The notes: a model not told the origin generated them from the letters alone. A stretch of DNA of 64,000 bases from Arcicella rigui (GCF_034929435.1 NZ_JAYFUM010000014.1:62001-126000); one strand, 5' to 3'. Positions 1 to 9,002 are shown, counted from the stretch's first letter. Numbers and translations: made by a program.

Positions 1-29
1 CGGTTTTTATATGGCTTGTTTACAGAAGA

Positions 30-232
30 AATAATTATCAATTTGAAGATTTGATAATTTGAAAGGTTTTGGAATTTGAAGATTTGAAAAATTTGAGAAT
101 TTGAAGGTTTTGGAATTTGAAAGTTTGAAGATTTAGCCATTTTGAAATTTGTAGATTATCCTATGGAACAAATATATTAAGGCATTTTGTTTGAATTTCA
201 AAGAATATACTCCATTTTCAAATCTTCAAATT
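30..232. repeat. TTTGAAG-type short repeat forming a long inverted repeat
   Basis: Positions 30-145 consist of imperfect direct repeats of TTTGAAGA/TTTGAAAG. An 18-base stretch at 73-90 (AATTTGAAGATTTGAAAA) has its exact reverse complement at 215-232. The transcript ahead of the thioredoxin gene (ATG at 263) could therefore fold into a large hairpin. This resembles the heptamer hairpins elsewhere in the window. The first 30 bases may be the tail of a gene outside the window; I cannot tell. Confidence 0.7.
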
Positions 233-262
233 AACCCATTGTCAAATTCTTTCTTTATCAAC

Positions 263-1480
263 ATGAAAAAAATACTCATATTACTACTATTTACACTGGT
301 TTGGCAAAATGTAGAAGCACAAGTGGCTACTCGTTGGCGAGCAACTGTTCAAACCGATGGCGGTGCTTTACCTTTTGGACTTGAGATAAAATCGACCAAA
401 AACAAAAATAAATTTGACGTTTTTGTGCTAAATGCTTCTGAAAGATTTAAAACTGATGAGGCTACATTAGTTGGAGATTCTTTAATTATACCGATTGCTT
501 TATTTGATGCTGAAATTGTAGCAAAGAAAAATGCACAAACCTTAGTTGGTTTTTATCGTAAAAATAAAGGACGTGCTTCTTACGCTCAGTCACCATTCCA
601 AGCTACTTTAGGTTATACGTTCAGATTCAGAACCAATAAAATGGCGATTTTGGGCAATACTTCTGGTAAATGGTCGGTGAATTTTATCAATGCCGAAACA
701 CAAAAAGCCAGTTTTGCCGTTGGTACTTTCCAACAAAAAGGAACAGTAGTAACGGGGTCGTTCCTAACAACCACAGGCGATTATCGCTACATGGACGGAA
801 ATATCGTGGGCGACAGTTTATTTCTTTCTACTTTCGACGGCTCGCACGCATTTTTGTTGAAAGCAAAAGTAGAAGGCGATAAAATCACAGGGAAATTTTA
901 CGGCGGAATCAAAGGCTTTAGAAATTTTGAGGCTAAACGTGATGAGAATGCAAGCTTGCCAGATTTAAGTAAAATCACTTATTTAAAAGATGGTTTCGAC
1001 CGTTTTGATTTTACTTTTTTCAATGAAAAAGGCGAAAAAATTTCTCTTTCAGATGATGCTTACAAAGGCAAAGTAGTAGTTGTTCAAATTTTAGGTTCTT
1101 GGTGTCCAAACTGTATGGACGAAACGAATTATTTAGCTCCATTTTACCAGAAAAATAAAGCTCGTGGTTTTGAAGTCATTGGTTTAGCCTATGAAAAATC
1201 AACTGATACAGAATTTTTCAAACAAAAAATGGCTTTACTTCGCAAACGTTTTGCTATTGAATATCAATTACTCAATGCTGGTACAAACAGTTCAGAAAGT
1301 GCTTCAAAAAGTTTGCCTTCATTGAATCAAGTAATTGGTTTTCCGACGACGATTGTATTAGACAAAAAAGGTGAAATTCGTTTGACACACGCAGGATTTT
1401 CAGGGCCTGGTACTGGTAAATATTATACAGACTGGGTTCATGAATTTGAAAGTAAAATTGATGAATTGATTAAAGAGTAG
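263..1480 (+). CDS. TlpA/ResA-like thioredoxin-fold protein, exported
   Basis: About 405 residues. I use the ATG at 263 because it begins a clear signal peptide (MKKILILLLFTLVWQNVEAQ); a longer in-frame reading from 191 adds 24 residues encoded partly by repeat DNA. Residues 20-260 look like the beta-rich N-terminal region often found in Bacteroidota TlpA proteins (DUF4369-like, no strong motif). The C-terminal third is a thioredoxin fold with the redox motif WCPNC (Cys about 281 and 284) and a later cis-Pro region (GFPTTIVLD). Expected role: periplasmic thiol-disulfide exchange. It stands alone, with a hairpin directly after the stop codon and a strong terminator before the convergent nhaD. 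Confidence 0.85.
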   Translation: MKKILILLLFTLVWQNVEAQVATRWRATVQTDGGALPFGLEIKSTKNKNKFDVFVLNASERFKTDEATLVGDSLIIPIALFDAEIVAKKNAQTLVGFYRKNKGRASYAQSPFQATLGYTFRFRTNKMAILGNTSGKWSVNFINAETQKASFAVGTFQQKGTVVTGSFLTTTGDYRYMDGNIVGDSLFLSTFDGSHAFLLKAKVEGDKITGKFYGGIKGFRNFEAKRDENASLPDLSKITYLKDGFDRFDFTFFNEKGEKISLSDDAYKGKVVVVQILGSWCPNCMDETNYLAPFYQKNKARGFEVIGLAYEKSTDTEFFKQKMALLRKRFAIEYQLLNAGTNSSESASKSLPSLNQVIGFPTTIVLDKKGEIRLTHAGFSGPGTGKYYTDWVHEFESKIDELIKE

Positions 1481-1484
1481 AGAT

Positions 1485-1534
1485 TCGTAAATAGTGATTG
1501 GTGATTAGACTTTCTAATTATCAGTTATTTACGA
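1485..1534. repeat. Inverted repeat just after the thioredoxin gene
   Basis: TCGTAAATA at 1485-1493 pairs with TATTTACGA at 1526-1534. The inner parts are built on TGATTGG/TGATTAG and a near-complementary CTAATTATCA, so the whole element can fold as an imperfect hairpin of about 20 bp. It begins four bases after the stop codon and has the same layout as the other heptamer hairpins of the window. Confidence 0.6.
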
Positions 1535-1649
1535 CAAATAGAGGTATTAATTAAAGAACACTAAGTACTTAAACGTGGGTACTCCCGAAATTTCTTTTGA
1601 AAAAGTAAATTTTAAAAGATTTCAATGTTTTTTGGATTTGTTCTCGTCC

Positions 1650-1727
1650 TTACTTTTTGCCTTGATGCAAAAAGTAACAAAAAAATCAAGAATTCCTAAA
1701 CTCGCTTCGCTCAAACAGTAGGAATTC
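1650..1727. repeat. Compound element with two hairpins
   Basis: The first hairpin is TTACTTTTTGC (1650-1660), loop CTTGAT, then GCAAAAAGTAA (1667-1677), 11 perfect base pairs. The second is GAATTCCTA (1690-1698) with TAGGAATTC (1719-1727) around a loop containing CTCGCTTCGCTC. No coding potential was seen. This is the kind of structure expected of a dispersed intergenic (REP or MITE-like) repeat, but only one copy is in the window. Confidence 0.6.
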
Positions 1728-1741
1728 ATTGCCCTTCAATC

Positions 1742-1783
1742 ATAAAAAAGCGGTCGAAAGTAGATTTTCGACCGCTTTTTTAT
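1742..1783. terminator. Bidirectional rho-independent terminator
   Basis: A perfect stem (AAAAAAGCGGTCGAAA / TTTTCGACCGCTTTTTT) with a five-base loop has an A-run on one side and a T-run on the other. It separates the convergent thioredoxin and nhaD genes and should end transcripts from both directions. Confidence 0.9.
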
Positions 1784-1818
1784 GATTTTAAAATTCGGGA
1801 TGACTCATGTTTGAATTT

Positions 1819-3114
1819 TTAATGTAATAAAGCAAAAATGGCTAAATAAGCCGCTACGCCAGCAAAATAGCCCAATAAAGCCGTAAAACTGATTTTTCGC
1901 ATATACCAAATAAAATCTATTTTTTCCATTCCCATTACTGCTACGCCAGCAGCCGAACCGATAATTAATACACTTCCGCCCGTTCCTGCACAGTATGCCA
2001 TAAATTCCCAAATTTTCGAGTCGGTCGGGAAAGATGATAAATCGTACATTCCCATCGAAGCCGCTACTAAAGGCACATTATCAATCACCGCCGAAGCCAA
2101 GCCTATCACAACCACAATAATATCCTGATTTCCAATAGATTTATCCATCCAAACCGCTAAATCCGACAGTAAGTGCGTAGATTCTAAAGCCGCAATCGCA
2201 ATTAAAATCCCTAAGAAAAATAAAATACTTGAAGTATCAATTTTACTCAAAGCATGAGCTACCGTAAAAGGTTTCTTTTCTTCCTCATCTTTGCCCGAAT
2301 GAAGTATTTCTGACACAATCCAAACAATGCCTAACCCAAGCAAAATTCCCATGTAAGGCGGTAAATGCGTAACAGTTTTAAAAATTGGAACAAACAATAA
2401 AGTACTTATACCCGTAAAAAACATAATGACAGAATTTTGAGCTTGAATAACAACTTGGCTTACATCCAAAGAAGCATCACTTCCCTCCTCTTTAGGCTTT
2501 TTTACAGAACCCTTTATTTTATACGTCATATAAATCAAAGGAATAATCAAAGAAATCAAACTTGGAATGAGTAACATTTTCATAATGTTTACAGGCGTAA
2601 TTTGTCCGCCAATCCAAAGCATCGTAGTGGTTACGTCACCAATCGGCGACCAAGCACCGCCAGCATTGGCTGCGATAATTACAATTCCTGCAAAGAGTTT
2701 TCGAGATTCTGAATCTTTTATCAATTTCCGAATTACCGAAACCATCACAATTGCCGTAGTGAGGTTATCTAAAACCGCAGACAAAAAGAAAGTAATAAAA
2801 GCTACAATCCACAACAAAGTAACTTTGTTTTTACTGGTAATACGGTCGGTAATGAGTTTGAAACCCTGATGAGCATCCACCAATTCCACAATCGTCATTG
2901 CTCCCAGCAAAAAGAAAAGTATTTCAGAAACTGAACCTAAATGATGTGAAAGTTCCTCCAGTACAGTTTCTTTTTGTTCTGTAAAAACCACGTAGGTAGT
3001 CCAACATAAAACACCTGTTAATAAAGCCGTAGCGGTTTTATTGATTTTTATCGGATGTTCAAAAGCAATGGCCAAGTAACCAACAACGAATATTAGAATT
3101 AAGAGTATTTGCAT
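1819..3114 (-). CDS. nhaD: NhaD-family Na+/H+ antiporter
   Basis: 431 residues, nearly all hydrophobic membrane segments, the size usual for NhaD-type sodium:proton antiporters (ion transporter superfamily). Family-like segments are visible: LDNLTTAIVMVSVIRK around residue 115, an intramembrane IDNVPLVAASMGMYDLS near residue 340, and GTGGSVLIIGSAAGVAVMG near residue 375. It would export Na+ in exchange for protons across the inner membrane. Transcribed alone and divergently from the aspartate aminotransferase gene; its end faces the terminator at 1742-1783. A short soluble loop lies near residues 205-220. Confidence 0.88.
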   Translation of the reverse strand: MQILLILIFVVGYLAIAFEHPIKINKTATALLTGVLCWTTYVVFTEQKETVLEELSHHLGSVSEILFFLLGAMTIVELVDAHQGFKLITDRITSKNKVTLLWIVAFITFFLSAVLDNLTTAIVMVSVIRKLIKDSESRKLFAGIVIIAANAGGAWSPIGDVTTTMLWIGGQITPVNIMKMLLIPSLISLIIPLIYMTYKIKGSVKKPKEEGSDASLDVSQVVIQAQNSVIMFFTGISTLLFVPIFKTVTHLPPYMGILLGLGIVWIVSEILHSGKDEEEKKPFTVAHALSKIDTSSILFFLGILIAIAALESTHLLSDLAVWMDKSIGNQDIIVVVIGLASAVIDNVPLVAASMGMYDLSSFPTDSKIWEFMAYCAGTGGSVLIIGSAAGVAVMGMEKIDFIWYMRKISFTALLGYFAGVAAYLAIFALLH

Positions 3115-3303
3115 ATTTTAAATTGTTATGTGCGAGTAAAGATAAGGCAAAAAGCACTTGGAATAAAAAAATGGAAATCGGGAAAAGTAGAAAAAAGGCT
3201 CAAGATTTAGTAGAAAAAAAGCAATTTTGTCCACAACTACCAAAATAGTGCTTAAAAACCTCAATAAATTCCTTTTTTTCTTTCGCATCCCATAATACTC
3301 ATC

Positions 3304-3311
3304 TAACTTTG
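3304..3311 (+). promoter_or_regulatory. -7 box of aminotransferase promoter
   Basis: TAACTTTG fits the Bacteroidota TAnnTTTG -7 element exactly. The -33 region about 19 bases upstream (TTTC) is weak. The predicted start of transcription leaves a leader of about 67 bases before the ATG at 3385. The rest of the 270-base gap 3115-3384 shows nothing else recognisable. Confidence 0.5.
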
Positions 3312-3384
3312 TGGGATTTAATTTTTTCTTAGTGGAAAGCCATACAATCTAACTTTCCAATTTACATAAATAAATTTAGCAAAA

Positions 3385-4590
3385 ATGAGTTCAATAGTAT
3401 CGCTCGCAGACCGCATTAATGCACTGGAAGAGTCAGCAACGCTCGGGATGACAAAAAAAGCCCGTGAACTTGCCGCTCAGGGACACAAAGTAATCAGCCT
3501 TTCGGTAGGTGAACCAGATTTCAAAACCCCAAAGCATATTTGCGATGCCGCTAAAAAAGCCATTGATGATGGTTTTCATGGTTATTCGCCAGTAGCTGGT
3601 TATCCTGACCTTCGCAAAGCAATTGCTGATAAGCTTAAGCGTGATAATAATATTGATTGGAAACCTGAGAATATCGTGGTTTCAACAGGTGCTAAGCATT
3701 CTTTGGCCAATGTAATTTCTACTTTGATTAATCCGGGTGATGAAGTAATTATTTTTGCTCCTTACTGGGTTTCATATTCTGAAATGGTGAAATTGGCAGA
3801 AGGTACTTCTGTAATTGTTGACGGTGCTTTTGAAAATAATTTCAAAGTAACACCAGAACAATTTGAAGCGGCAATCACTCCGAAAACGAAATTAGTAATG
3901 TTTGCTTCGCCAAACAATCCTACTGGTTCTGTTTATACAGAAGCTGAATTAAGAGCTATCGGAGCTATCGTAGCGAAACATCCAAACATTTTTGTGATGG
4001 CTGATGAAATTTACGAATACATCAACTTTACTGAAGCTGGACATTTCTCTATCGGTTCAATTCCTGAAATCAAAGACCAAGTAATCACTGTAAACGGTGT
4101 TGCGAAAGGTCATGCAATGACAGGTTGGAGAATTGGTTTCATCGCTGCGGCAAAATGGATTGCTGATGGTGTTGAAAAATTACAAGGACAAGTAACTTCT
4201 GGAACGAACTCAATCGCACAGAAAGCAGCAACGGTTGCTTTCAACGGGCCTTTGGACGAAGCTTACAAAATGAAAGAAGCGTATCTTCGTCGTCGTGATT
4301 TAGTAGTTGGTCTTTTGCGTGAAATCGAAGGTTTCAAAGTAAATATGCCAGACGGAGCATTCTATGCTTTCCCAGATGTAAGTTACTATTTCGGAAAATC
4401 AGACGGAACTACTACTATCAAAGATTCTGATGATTTCTCGATGTGGCTTTTAGCCGAAGCATTTGTTGCTACGGTTGCAGGAACAAGTTTTGGAGCTCCT
4501 GATTGTGTTCGTATTTCAACGGCTGCTGCCGACGAGCAATTAGTTGAAGCTTGTGCAAGAATCAAAGCTGCTGTGGCAAAACTTAAATAA
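3385..4590 (+). CDS. Pyridoxal-phosphate aspartate aminotransferase (class I)
   Basis: 401 residues, the usual length for bacterial class Ib aspartate/aromatic aminotransferases (AspC/AatA type). Visible motifs: SVGEPDFKTP near residue 40, the ASPNNPTGSVY substrate/PLP segment near residue 175, and the PLP-lysine region NGVAKGHAMTGWRIGF near residue 238. It would transfer the amino group between aspartate or related amino acids and 2-oxoglutarate in the cytoplasm. Monocistronic: promoter upstream at 3304, terminator just after the stop. The exact substrate (aspartate versus prephenate or others) cannot be told from sequence. Confidence 0.9.
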   Translation: MSSIVSLADRINALEESATLGMTKKARELAAQGHKVISLSVGEPDFKTPKHICDAAKKAIDDGFHGYSPVAGYPDLRKAIADKLKRDNNIDWKPENIVVSTGAKHSLANVISTLINPGDEVIIFAPYWVSYSEMVKLAEGTSVIVDGAFENNFKVTPEQFEAAITPKTKLVMFASPNNPTGSVYTEAELRAIGAIVAKHPNIFVMADEIYEYINFTEAGHFSIGSIPEIKDQVITVNGVAKGHAMTGWRIGFIAAAKWIADGVEKLQGQVTSGTNSIAQKAATVAFNGPLDEAYKMKEAYLRRRDLVVGLLREIEGFKVNMPDGAFYAFPDVSYYFGKSDGTTTIKDSDDFSMWLLAEAFVATVAGTSFGAPDCVRISTAAADEQLVEACARIKAAVAKLK

Positions 4591-4601
4591 TATTACTCTT
4601 C

Positions 4602-4643
4602 ATAAAAGATACTCTGAACTAAATGCTTTAGAGTATCTTTTAT
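4602..4643. terminator. Terminator after aminotransferase gene
   Basis: AAAAGATACTCT (4604-4615) pairs with AGAGTATCTTTT (4630-4641) around a 14-base loop, 12 bp in all, with A/T runs at both sides. It lies 13 bases after the aminotransferase stop codon. The remainder of the 317-base gap up to 4907 is AT-rich and shows no gene. Confidence 0.8.
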
Positions 4644-4907
4644 GATACTTTATATCATCGTCATTCTTAGTTTTGTCTAAACTTCTACTCATTTTTTTTC
4701 TTTTTCTAAGATTTGCCTATATCTCTTCATTCTCAAGTAATTTAAAATTTTATTGATTTTTCGGCATAATATTTGGTAGTTTTATAAAAAAATCCATTAA
4801 TTTCTTTTATAAACTAAATTTTGCACTTGAGGAATAGTATCTTAAAATATTTATTCTTTTGGTTACGAATTGATTAAATTGTATCAAGAATACTAAGACA
4901 GTTCAGA

Positions 4908-5954
4908 ATGACCAGTAATAAATTATATTGGCCCATACAAATATCATGTTGGGGAATTTACATCACATACACAACATTTGAGCTAATTTATTTCAGATTA
5001 GAACCCAGCCATGCGTTGGCTTTGGGTTTCAGTAATTTTATTATTCTGATACTTGGCACTCATTTGTACCGTTGGTTTATCCTCAAAAACAAAATTGATA
5101 CTTTAGAAGGAAGCCGCTTTTATATTTATCCAATCGCAGGGAATTTGATTATTGCACTCATTACCGAATTAATCAATATCAATATTTTTCACGCACACCT
5201 ACCCTATTCAGACATTAAAGATGTGAGTATATACAATTACATTTTTAATTTTATAAAGACATTTAGATTCATTTTACCATGGTTTATTTGCTTTCATGGT
5301 ATAAAATTTGCTAACAAAGCTAAACGAGAAGAAAGAGCCAAAACGGAGGCTGAAATTCATATCAAAGAGGCAGAGTTAATCAGTCTGAGAAGTCAGTTAA
5401 ATCCTCATTTTCTTTTCAACTCACTCAATAGTATTCAAGCTCTTACACTTTCTGACCCCAAAATTGCCAGAGATGCCACCATCAAGCTTTCTGATTTATT
5501 AAGGGTTTCACTTTCTTATAATGACTTGAAAGACATTTCATTTCAAGAAGAATTAAATTTAGTAATCAACTATCTCGACCTTGAAAAAATTCGTTTTGAT
5601 AGCCGTTTAAACTACAAGGTTGAAGTACCCAAAAGTGTTTTAGCTGCCAGAATTCCACCAATGTCTTTACAATTACTGGCCGAAAATGCCGTAAAACATG
5701 GTATTGGTAAGCTAAAAAAAGGAGGAGAAATTGTGGTTTTTGCCAGCAAAAAAGGAAATGTATTAACCTTTGGAATCAAAAATACAGGTACTCTAACGAG
5801 TAATCCGACAGAACCTAAAACCCGCAAGGGCATTGGAATAGAGAACCTCAACAAAAGGTTATTAATCAATTATGGCATTACCAATGGGTTTTCTATTACA
5901 TCCGAGGATAATATTGTTACAGCTCAGGTAACTATCCCTTTTAAGATACAGTAA
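4908..5954 (+). CDS. LytS/YehU-type sensor histidine kinase
   Basis: 348 residues. Four hydrophobic segments occupy residues 8-150. They are followed by a short coiled region (AKREERAKTEAEIHIKEAEL) and a His_kinase domain (PF06580 type) with the phospho-acceptor motif NPHFLFNSLNS near residue 170. The HATPase part has an N-box (LAENAVKHGI) and a G-box (KGIGIENLNKRL). It probably phosphorylates the LytTR regulator encoded 290 bases downstream. No extracellular sensor domain is visible, so the signal may be sensed in the membrane. Confidence 0.9.
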   Translation: MTSNKLYWPIQISCWGIYITYTTFELIYFRLEPSHALALGFSNFIILILGTHLYRWFILKNKIDTLEGSRFYIYPIAGNLIIALITELININIFHAHLPYSDIKDVSIYNYIFNFIKTFRFILPWFICFHGIKFANKAKREERAKTEAEIHIKEAELISLRSQLNPHFLFNSLNSIQALTLSDPKIARDATIKLSDLLRVSLSYNDLKDISFQEELNLVINYLDLEKIRFDSRLNYKVEVPKSVLAARIPPMSLQLLAENAVKHGIGKLKKGGEIVVFASKKGNVLTFGIKNTGTLTSNPTEPKTRKGIGIENLNKRLLINYGITNGFSITSEDNIVTAQVTIPFKIQ

Positions 5955-6242
5955 AAACAATGCCTCATTTTTTCCCCATATCTAAATAAAATTTCAACGT
6001 TAAACATAAAGTTTAATCGAAAAAATTGGAAAATAGACTTTAGAAAGTGTTTTAAAATAATTCAGAAACCACTATATTAGCGGAAAATAAGTAGATACGT
6101 CATATTACTACTACCTGAAAGGTTCACAGGAGTTGACCTATATAAATCAATAGAAAAATTAGTATGCGAGATGGCCAATAGAAAACCTTACTCCCCAAGA
6201 GCTGTTAACCGCCATGATCAAGACTTGTCAAATATAAAGCCC

Positions 6243-6977
6243 ATGAGTAAGAAAATTAAGACTATCTTGGTGGATGACGAGAGATTATCTCGCCAAGAAC
6301 TAAAGTACTTGTTGCAAGACTATCCAGATATTCAAATCATTGATGAAGCTGAAAATGTTGATGAGGCTATCGAAAAGATTCATCGTCTTCAACCTGATTT
6401 AATTTTTTTGGATATTGAAATGCCAGAAAAAAATGGCTTCGATTTATTAGATGAATTAGAGTTTATTCCGAAAATTGTTTTCGTTACAGCTTATAACCAA
6501 TATGCTATTCAGGCTTTCGAATCTGAGGCAATGGATTATTTACTGAAACCAATGAAAGCTGAAAGACTTTCAAGAACAATTGAAAAACTTCGTGCAGAAA
6601 TTCAACAAACCAGAATTTCTGAAGCTGTTTCAGAAGGAAGACTCCCTCCTGATAAAAGAATTTTCTTGAAAGATGGCGACAAGTGTTACTTTGTTAGATT
6701 AACCGAAATCTACATGATTGAGTCGGTTGGTAATTACTGTCGTTTCCATTTTGGCAATAACCGCCCAATGATTCACCGTTCTTTGAATAAAATTCAAGAA
6801 CGCCTTGACCCAAATATCTTTTTCAGAGCAAACCGTCAACAAATTATCAATACTGAATACATTGCTGATATTGATTCTTATTACAAAGGCGGAATGAAAG
6901 TTGTGTTAAACAACGGTATCGAATTAGAAATATCAACCAGAAACTCGGTTGCATTTAAAGAGATGATGGGTATATAA
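6243..6977 (+). CDS. LytTR-type DNA-binding response regulator
   Basis: 244 residues from the ATG at 6243. An in-frame ATG at 6171 would add 24 polar residues without domain character, so I prefer the later start, which begins just before the receiver domain. Receiver: acidic DDE near residue 12, phospho-acceptor Asp in FLDIEMPEKNG near residue 56, VTAYNQYA and YLLKPM. A LytTR DNA-binding domain follows (FLKDGDKCYFVRL, IESVGNYC, HRSLNKIQERL, FRANRQQIIN). It forms the cognate pair with the preceding kinase. A hairpin terminator follows the stop at 6999. Confidence 0.9.
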   Translation: MSKKIKTILVDDERLSRQELKYLLQDYPDIQIIDEAENVDEAIEKIHRLQPDLIFLDIEMPEKNGFDLLDELEFIPKIVFVTAYNQYAIQAFESEAMDYLLKPMKAERLSRTIEKLRAEIQQTRISEAVSEGRLPPDKRIFLKDGDKCYFVRLTEIYMIESVGNYCRFHFGNNRPMIHRSLNKIQERLDPNIFFRANRQQIINTEYIADIDSYYKGGMKVVLNNGIELEISTRNSVAFKEMMGI

Positions 6978-6998
6978 TCTGAATGATTTTACTTATAC

Positions 6999-7032
6999 AA
7001 AAAAGTTCTCGGAAACATCTGAGAACTTTTTT
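6999..7032 (+). terminator. Terminator after LytTR regulator
   Basis: AAAAAAGTTCTC (6999-7010) pairs with GAGAACTTTTTT (7021-7032) around a 10-base loop and ends in a T-run, 22 bases after the regulator stop codon. A 60-codon open frame over this region is therefore not credible as a gene. Confidence 0.85.
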
Positions 7033-7217
7033 GCTTTCTGCACTAAAGGGAATTTTCATCGTTTTTACACAGAAATTTCTTCTATTTAAAGCCAATATCC
7101 GTTTGTCAAATCTGATAAACGCTATTTATCATCACATTTCATCGAAGGTGTACTTTCTCTTGTAAAATTACTTATCTCAAAGTATTTTTAATCTATATTT
7201 TTACTTAGATGTAGAGC

Positions 7218-7256
7218 AAAAAAAGGTTTAACAGTGGCGGCTGATAAACCTTTTTT
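7218..7256. terminator. Second hairpin terminator before plsC
   Basis: AAAAAAAGGTTTA (7218-7230) pairs with TAAACCTTTTTT (7245-7256) around a 14-base loop. A-run and T-run flanks allow activity in both directions. It isolates the acyltransferase gene from upstream transcription. Confidence 0.75.
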
Positions 7257-7283
7257 GTTTTTAAGCTACCATAACTTTTATCA

Positions 7284-7314
7284 TTGAATGAGTGGCTGGT
7301 TTTTCCTATCTTTG
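7284..7314 (+). promoter_or_regulatory. Bacteroidota promoter of the acyltransferase gene
   Basis: TTG at 7284-7286 and TATCTTTG at 7307-7314 (exact TAnnTTTG) are 20 bases apart, the standard spacing. Transcription would begin around 7319-7321, which coincides with the ATG at 7320. Confidence 0.65.
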
Positions 7315-7319
7315 CCATT

Positions 7320-8051
7320 ATGTATATTCTAAGATTCTTTTACTCTGTCTGGGCTCTTTTCTGGTTTATTTTTCTTTTTTTATTACTATTTCCCTTCTTT
7401 TGGATTTTTTTACAAAAAGAAGAATGGAAACCTAAAGCACATTTTCTGAATAGATTATGGGGAAAATTATACTTTCCTATTATAGGAATGCCCGTGCGAA
7501 TCCGATACGAAAGTACTTTAGATACTAACAAAACTTATGTGTTTTGTGCCAATCACTTTTCATATTTAGATATTGCCGTAATGGGCGTTGTGGTAAAAAA
7601 CTATTTCGCTTTTGTTGGGAAAGCAGAAATCAAAAAAGTACCTCTTTTTGGTTATATGTTTCGCAAGCTTCATATCCAAGTAGATAGAAATGATAAAAAT
7701 AGCCGTTCAAAGTCTTTAAATCGTTCTATCAAGGCTTTACAGAATGGCAGAAGCATTTGTATTTTCCCAGAAGGCGGTATCAAGTCTAAAAAATTACCAC
7801 AAATGCACCTTCCTTTCAAAGATGGATGTTTTGTAATGGCGATTAAACAACAAGTACCAATAGTTCCTATTACTTTTTTGAATAATTATCAAGTAATGGA
7901 AGATAACCAATGGCTTCTTCGTCCTGCTCCACTTCAAGTAGTGGTACATCAACCTATCGAAACTTCGTCGATGACGCAAGATGATATTGAAGCTTTGAAA
8001 AAAAAATTTTATGACGTTGTACAAACAACCCTCAACAATCATTTAAACTAA
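7320..8051 (+). CDS. 1-acyl-sn-glycerol-3-phosphate acyltransferase (PlsC family)
   Basis: 243 residues from the ATG at 7320. A TTG at 7284 would give 12 more residues but lies in the promoter's -33 element. An N-terminal membrane segment (residues 5-30) precedes the acyltransferase domain. The HX4D catalytic motif is NHFSYLD near residue 83, and the FPEGG substrate-binding motif is near residue 157. It transfers an acyl chain to lysophosphatidic acid at the inner membrane in phospholipid synthesis; related lipids cannot be excluded. Length fits the family. Confidence 0.88.
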   Translation: MYILRFFYSVWALFWFIFLFLLLFPFFWIFLQKEEWKPKAHFLNRLWGKLYFPIIGMPVRIRYESTLDTNKTYVFCANHFSYLDIAVMGVVVKNYFAFVGKAEIKKVPLFGYMFRKLHIQVDRNDKNSRSKSLNRSIKALQNGRSICIFPEGGIKSKKLPQMHLPFKDGCFVMAIKQQVPIVPITFLNNYQVMEDNQWLLRPAPLQVVVHQPIETSSMTQDDIEALKKKFYDVVQTTLNNHLN

Positions 8052-8170
8052 CCTTGAAACAGTCCAGTTAAAAGAAATACTTACCAGTTATAATAAATAT
8101 TATAGCAATTAAACATCATAAGATTTACTTTGACGAACAATTATCAATCAAAATCTAAACGATATAACAA

Positions 8171-8950
8171 ATGAAGGCTCACGAAATAGATTACAAAATC
8201 ATAGGCGAAGACATCCAATTAGTAGAAGTAGAACTTGACCCCAACGAAACCGTTGTTGCAGAGGCTGGCTCGATGTGCTATATGGAAGATGGAATTGTAT
8301 TTGAAACCAGAATGGGTGACGGCTCAAGTGCTGATAACTCATTGTTAGGTAAAATATTTCAGGCGGGTTCTCGTTTACTCACAGGTGAATCTTTGTTTAT
8401 GACACACTTCACCAACCGTGGTTATGGCAAACGCAAAGTAGCTTTTGCTGCTCCTCATCCGGGAACAATTATTCCGATTAATTTATCCACTTTACCCGGC
8501 AATACTTTGATTGCCCAAAAAGACAGTTTCTTGTGTGCGGCTTTGGGTACTCAGATTTCAATTACTTTCAACCAGAAAATTGGTGCTGGTTTGTTTGGTG
8601 GCGAAGGTTTTATTTTAGAAAAACTACAAGGTGATGGTTTGGCTTTTGTTCACGCAGGTGGAACAATTGTAGAAAAATACTTAAATAACGAAACCTTGAG
8701 AATTGATACAGGTTGTATTGTGGCTTTTGAACAAACCCTCAGCTATGATATTCAAAAAGCAGGAAACCTAAAATCTATGATTTTTGGTGGTGAAGGAATG
8801 TTTTTAGCAACCATGCGTGGTACTGGTAGAGTTTGGATTCAATCAATGCCTTTATCAAAACTTATCCGCACGCTGTCGCCTTATGGCAATAATACAAACA
8901 AAGAAAATGGCTCAGTTTTGGGCGGATTAGGGTCATTATTTGAAGATTAG
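8171..8950 (+). CDS. AIM24/TIGR00266 family protein
   Basis: 259 residues without signal peptide. The sequence has the features of the TIGR00266/AIM24 family: opening IDYKIIGEDIQLVEVELDP, then EAGSMCYMEDGI, a glycine-rich LFGGEGFILEKLQGDG near residue 140 and a final GGLGSLFED tail. The family is a tryptophan-synthase-like beta fold of unknown biochemical function. No enzymatic residues can be assigned. It lies upstream of gldD with a 52-base gap and may be co-transcribed with it. Confidence 0.8.
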   Translation: MKAHEIDYKIIGEDIQLVEVELDPNETVVAEAGSMCYMEDGIVFETRMGDGSSADNSLLGKIFQAGSRLLTGESLFMTHFTNRGYGKRKVAFAAPHPGTIIPINLSTLPGNTLIAQKDSFLCAALGTQISITFNQKIGAGLFGGEGFILEKLQGDGLAFVHAGGTIVEKYLNNETLRIDTGCIVAFEQTLSYDIQKAGNLKSMIFGGEGMFLATMRGTGRVWIQSMPLSKLIRTLSPYGNNTNKENGSVLGGLGSLFED

Positions 8951-9002
8951 CAGACTTTTTTTCGTCATGTTATCGCTAATTGCTTCGCTTAATTTTTTAT
9001 AG

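Noticed and set aside
1..30. C-terminal end of a gene entering from the left edge
   Set aside because: Two frames run to nearby stops in only a few codons; too short to support.
6171..6242. Longer N-terminus of the LytTR regulator
   Set aside because: The extra 24 residues are polar with no domain match; the receiver starts directly after the ATG at 6243. I cannot exclude the longer start.
6983..7165. 60-codon plus-strand open frame after the LytTR regulator
   Set aside because: It starts over the terminator hairpin (6999-7032) and has no ribosome-binding site, family character or conserved context.
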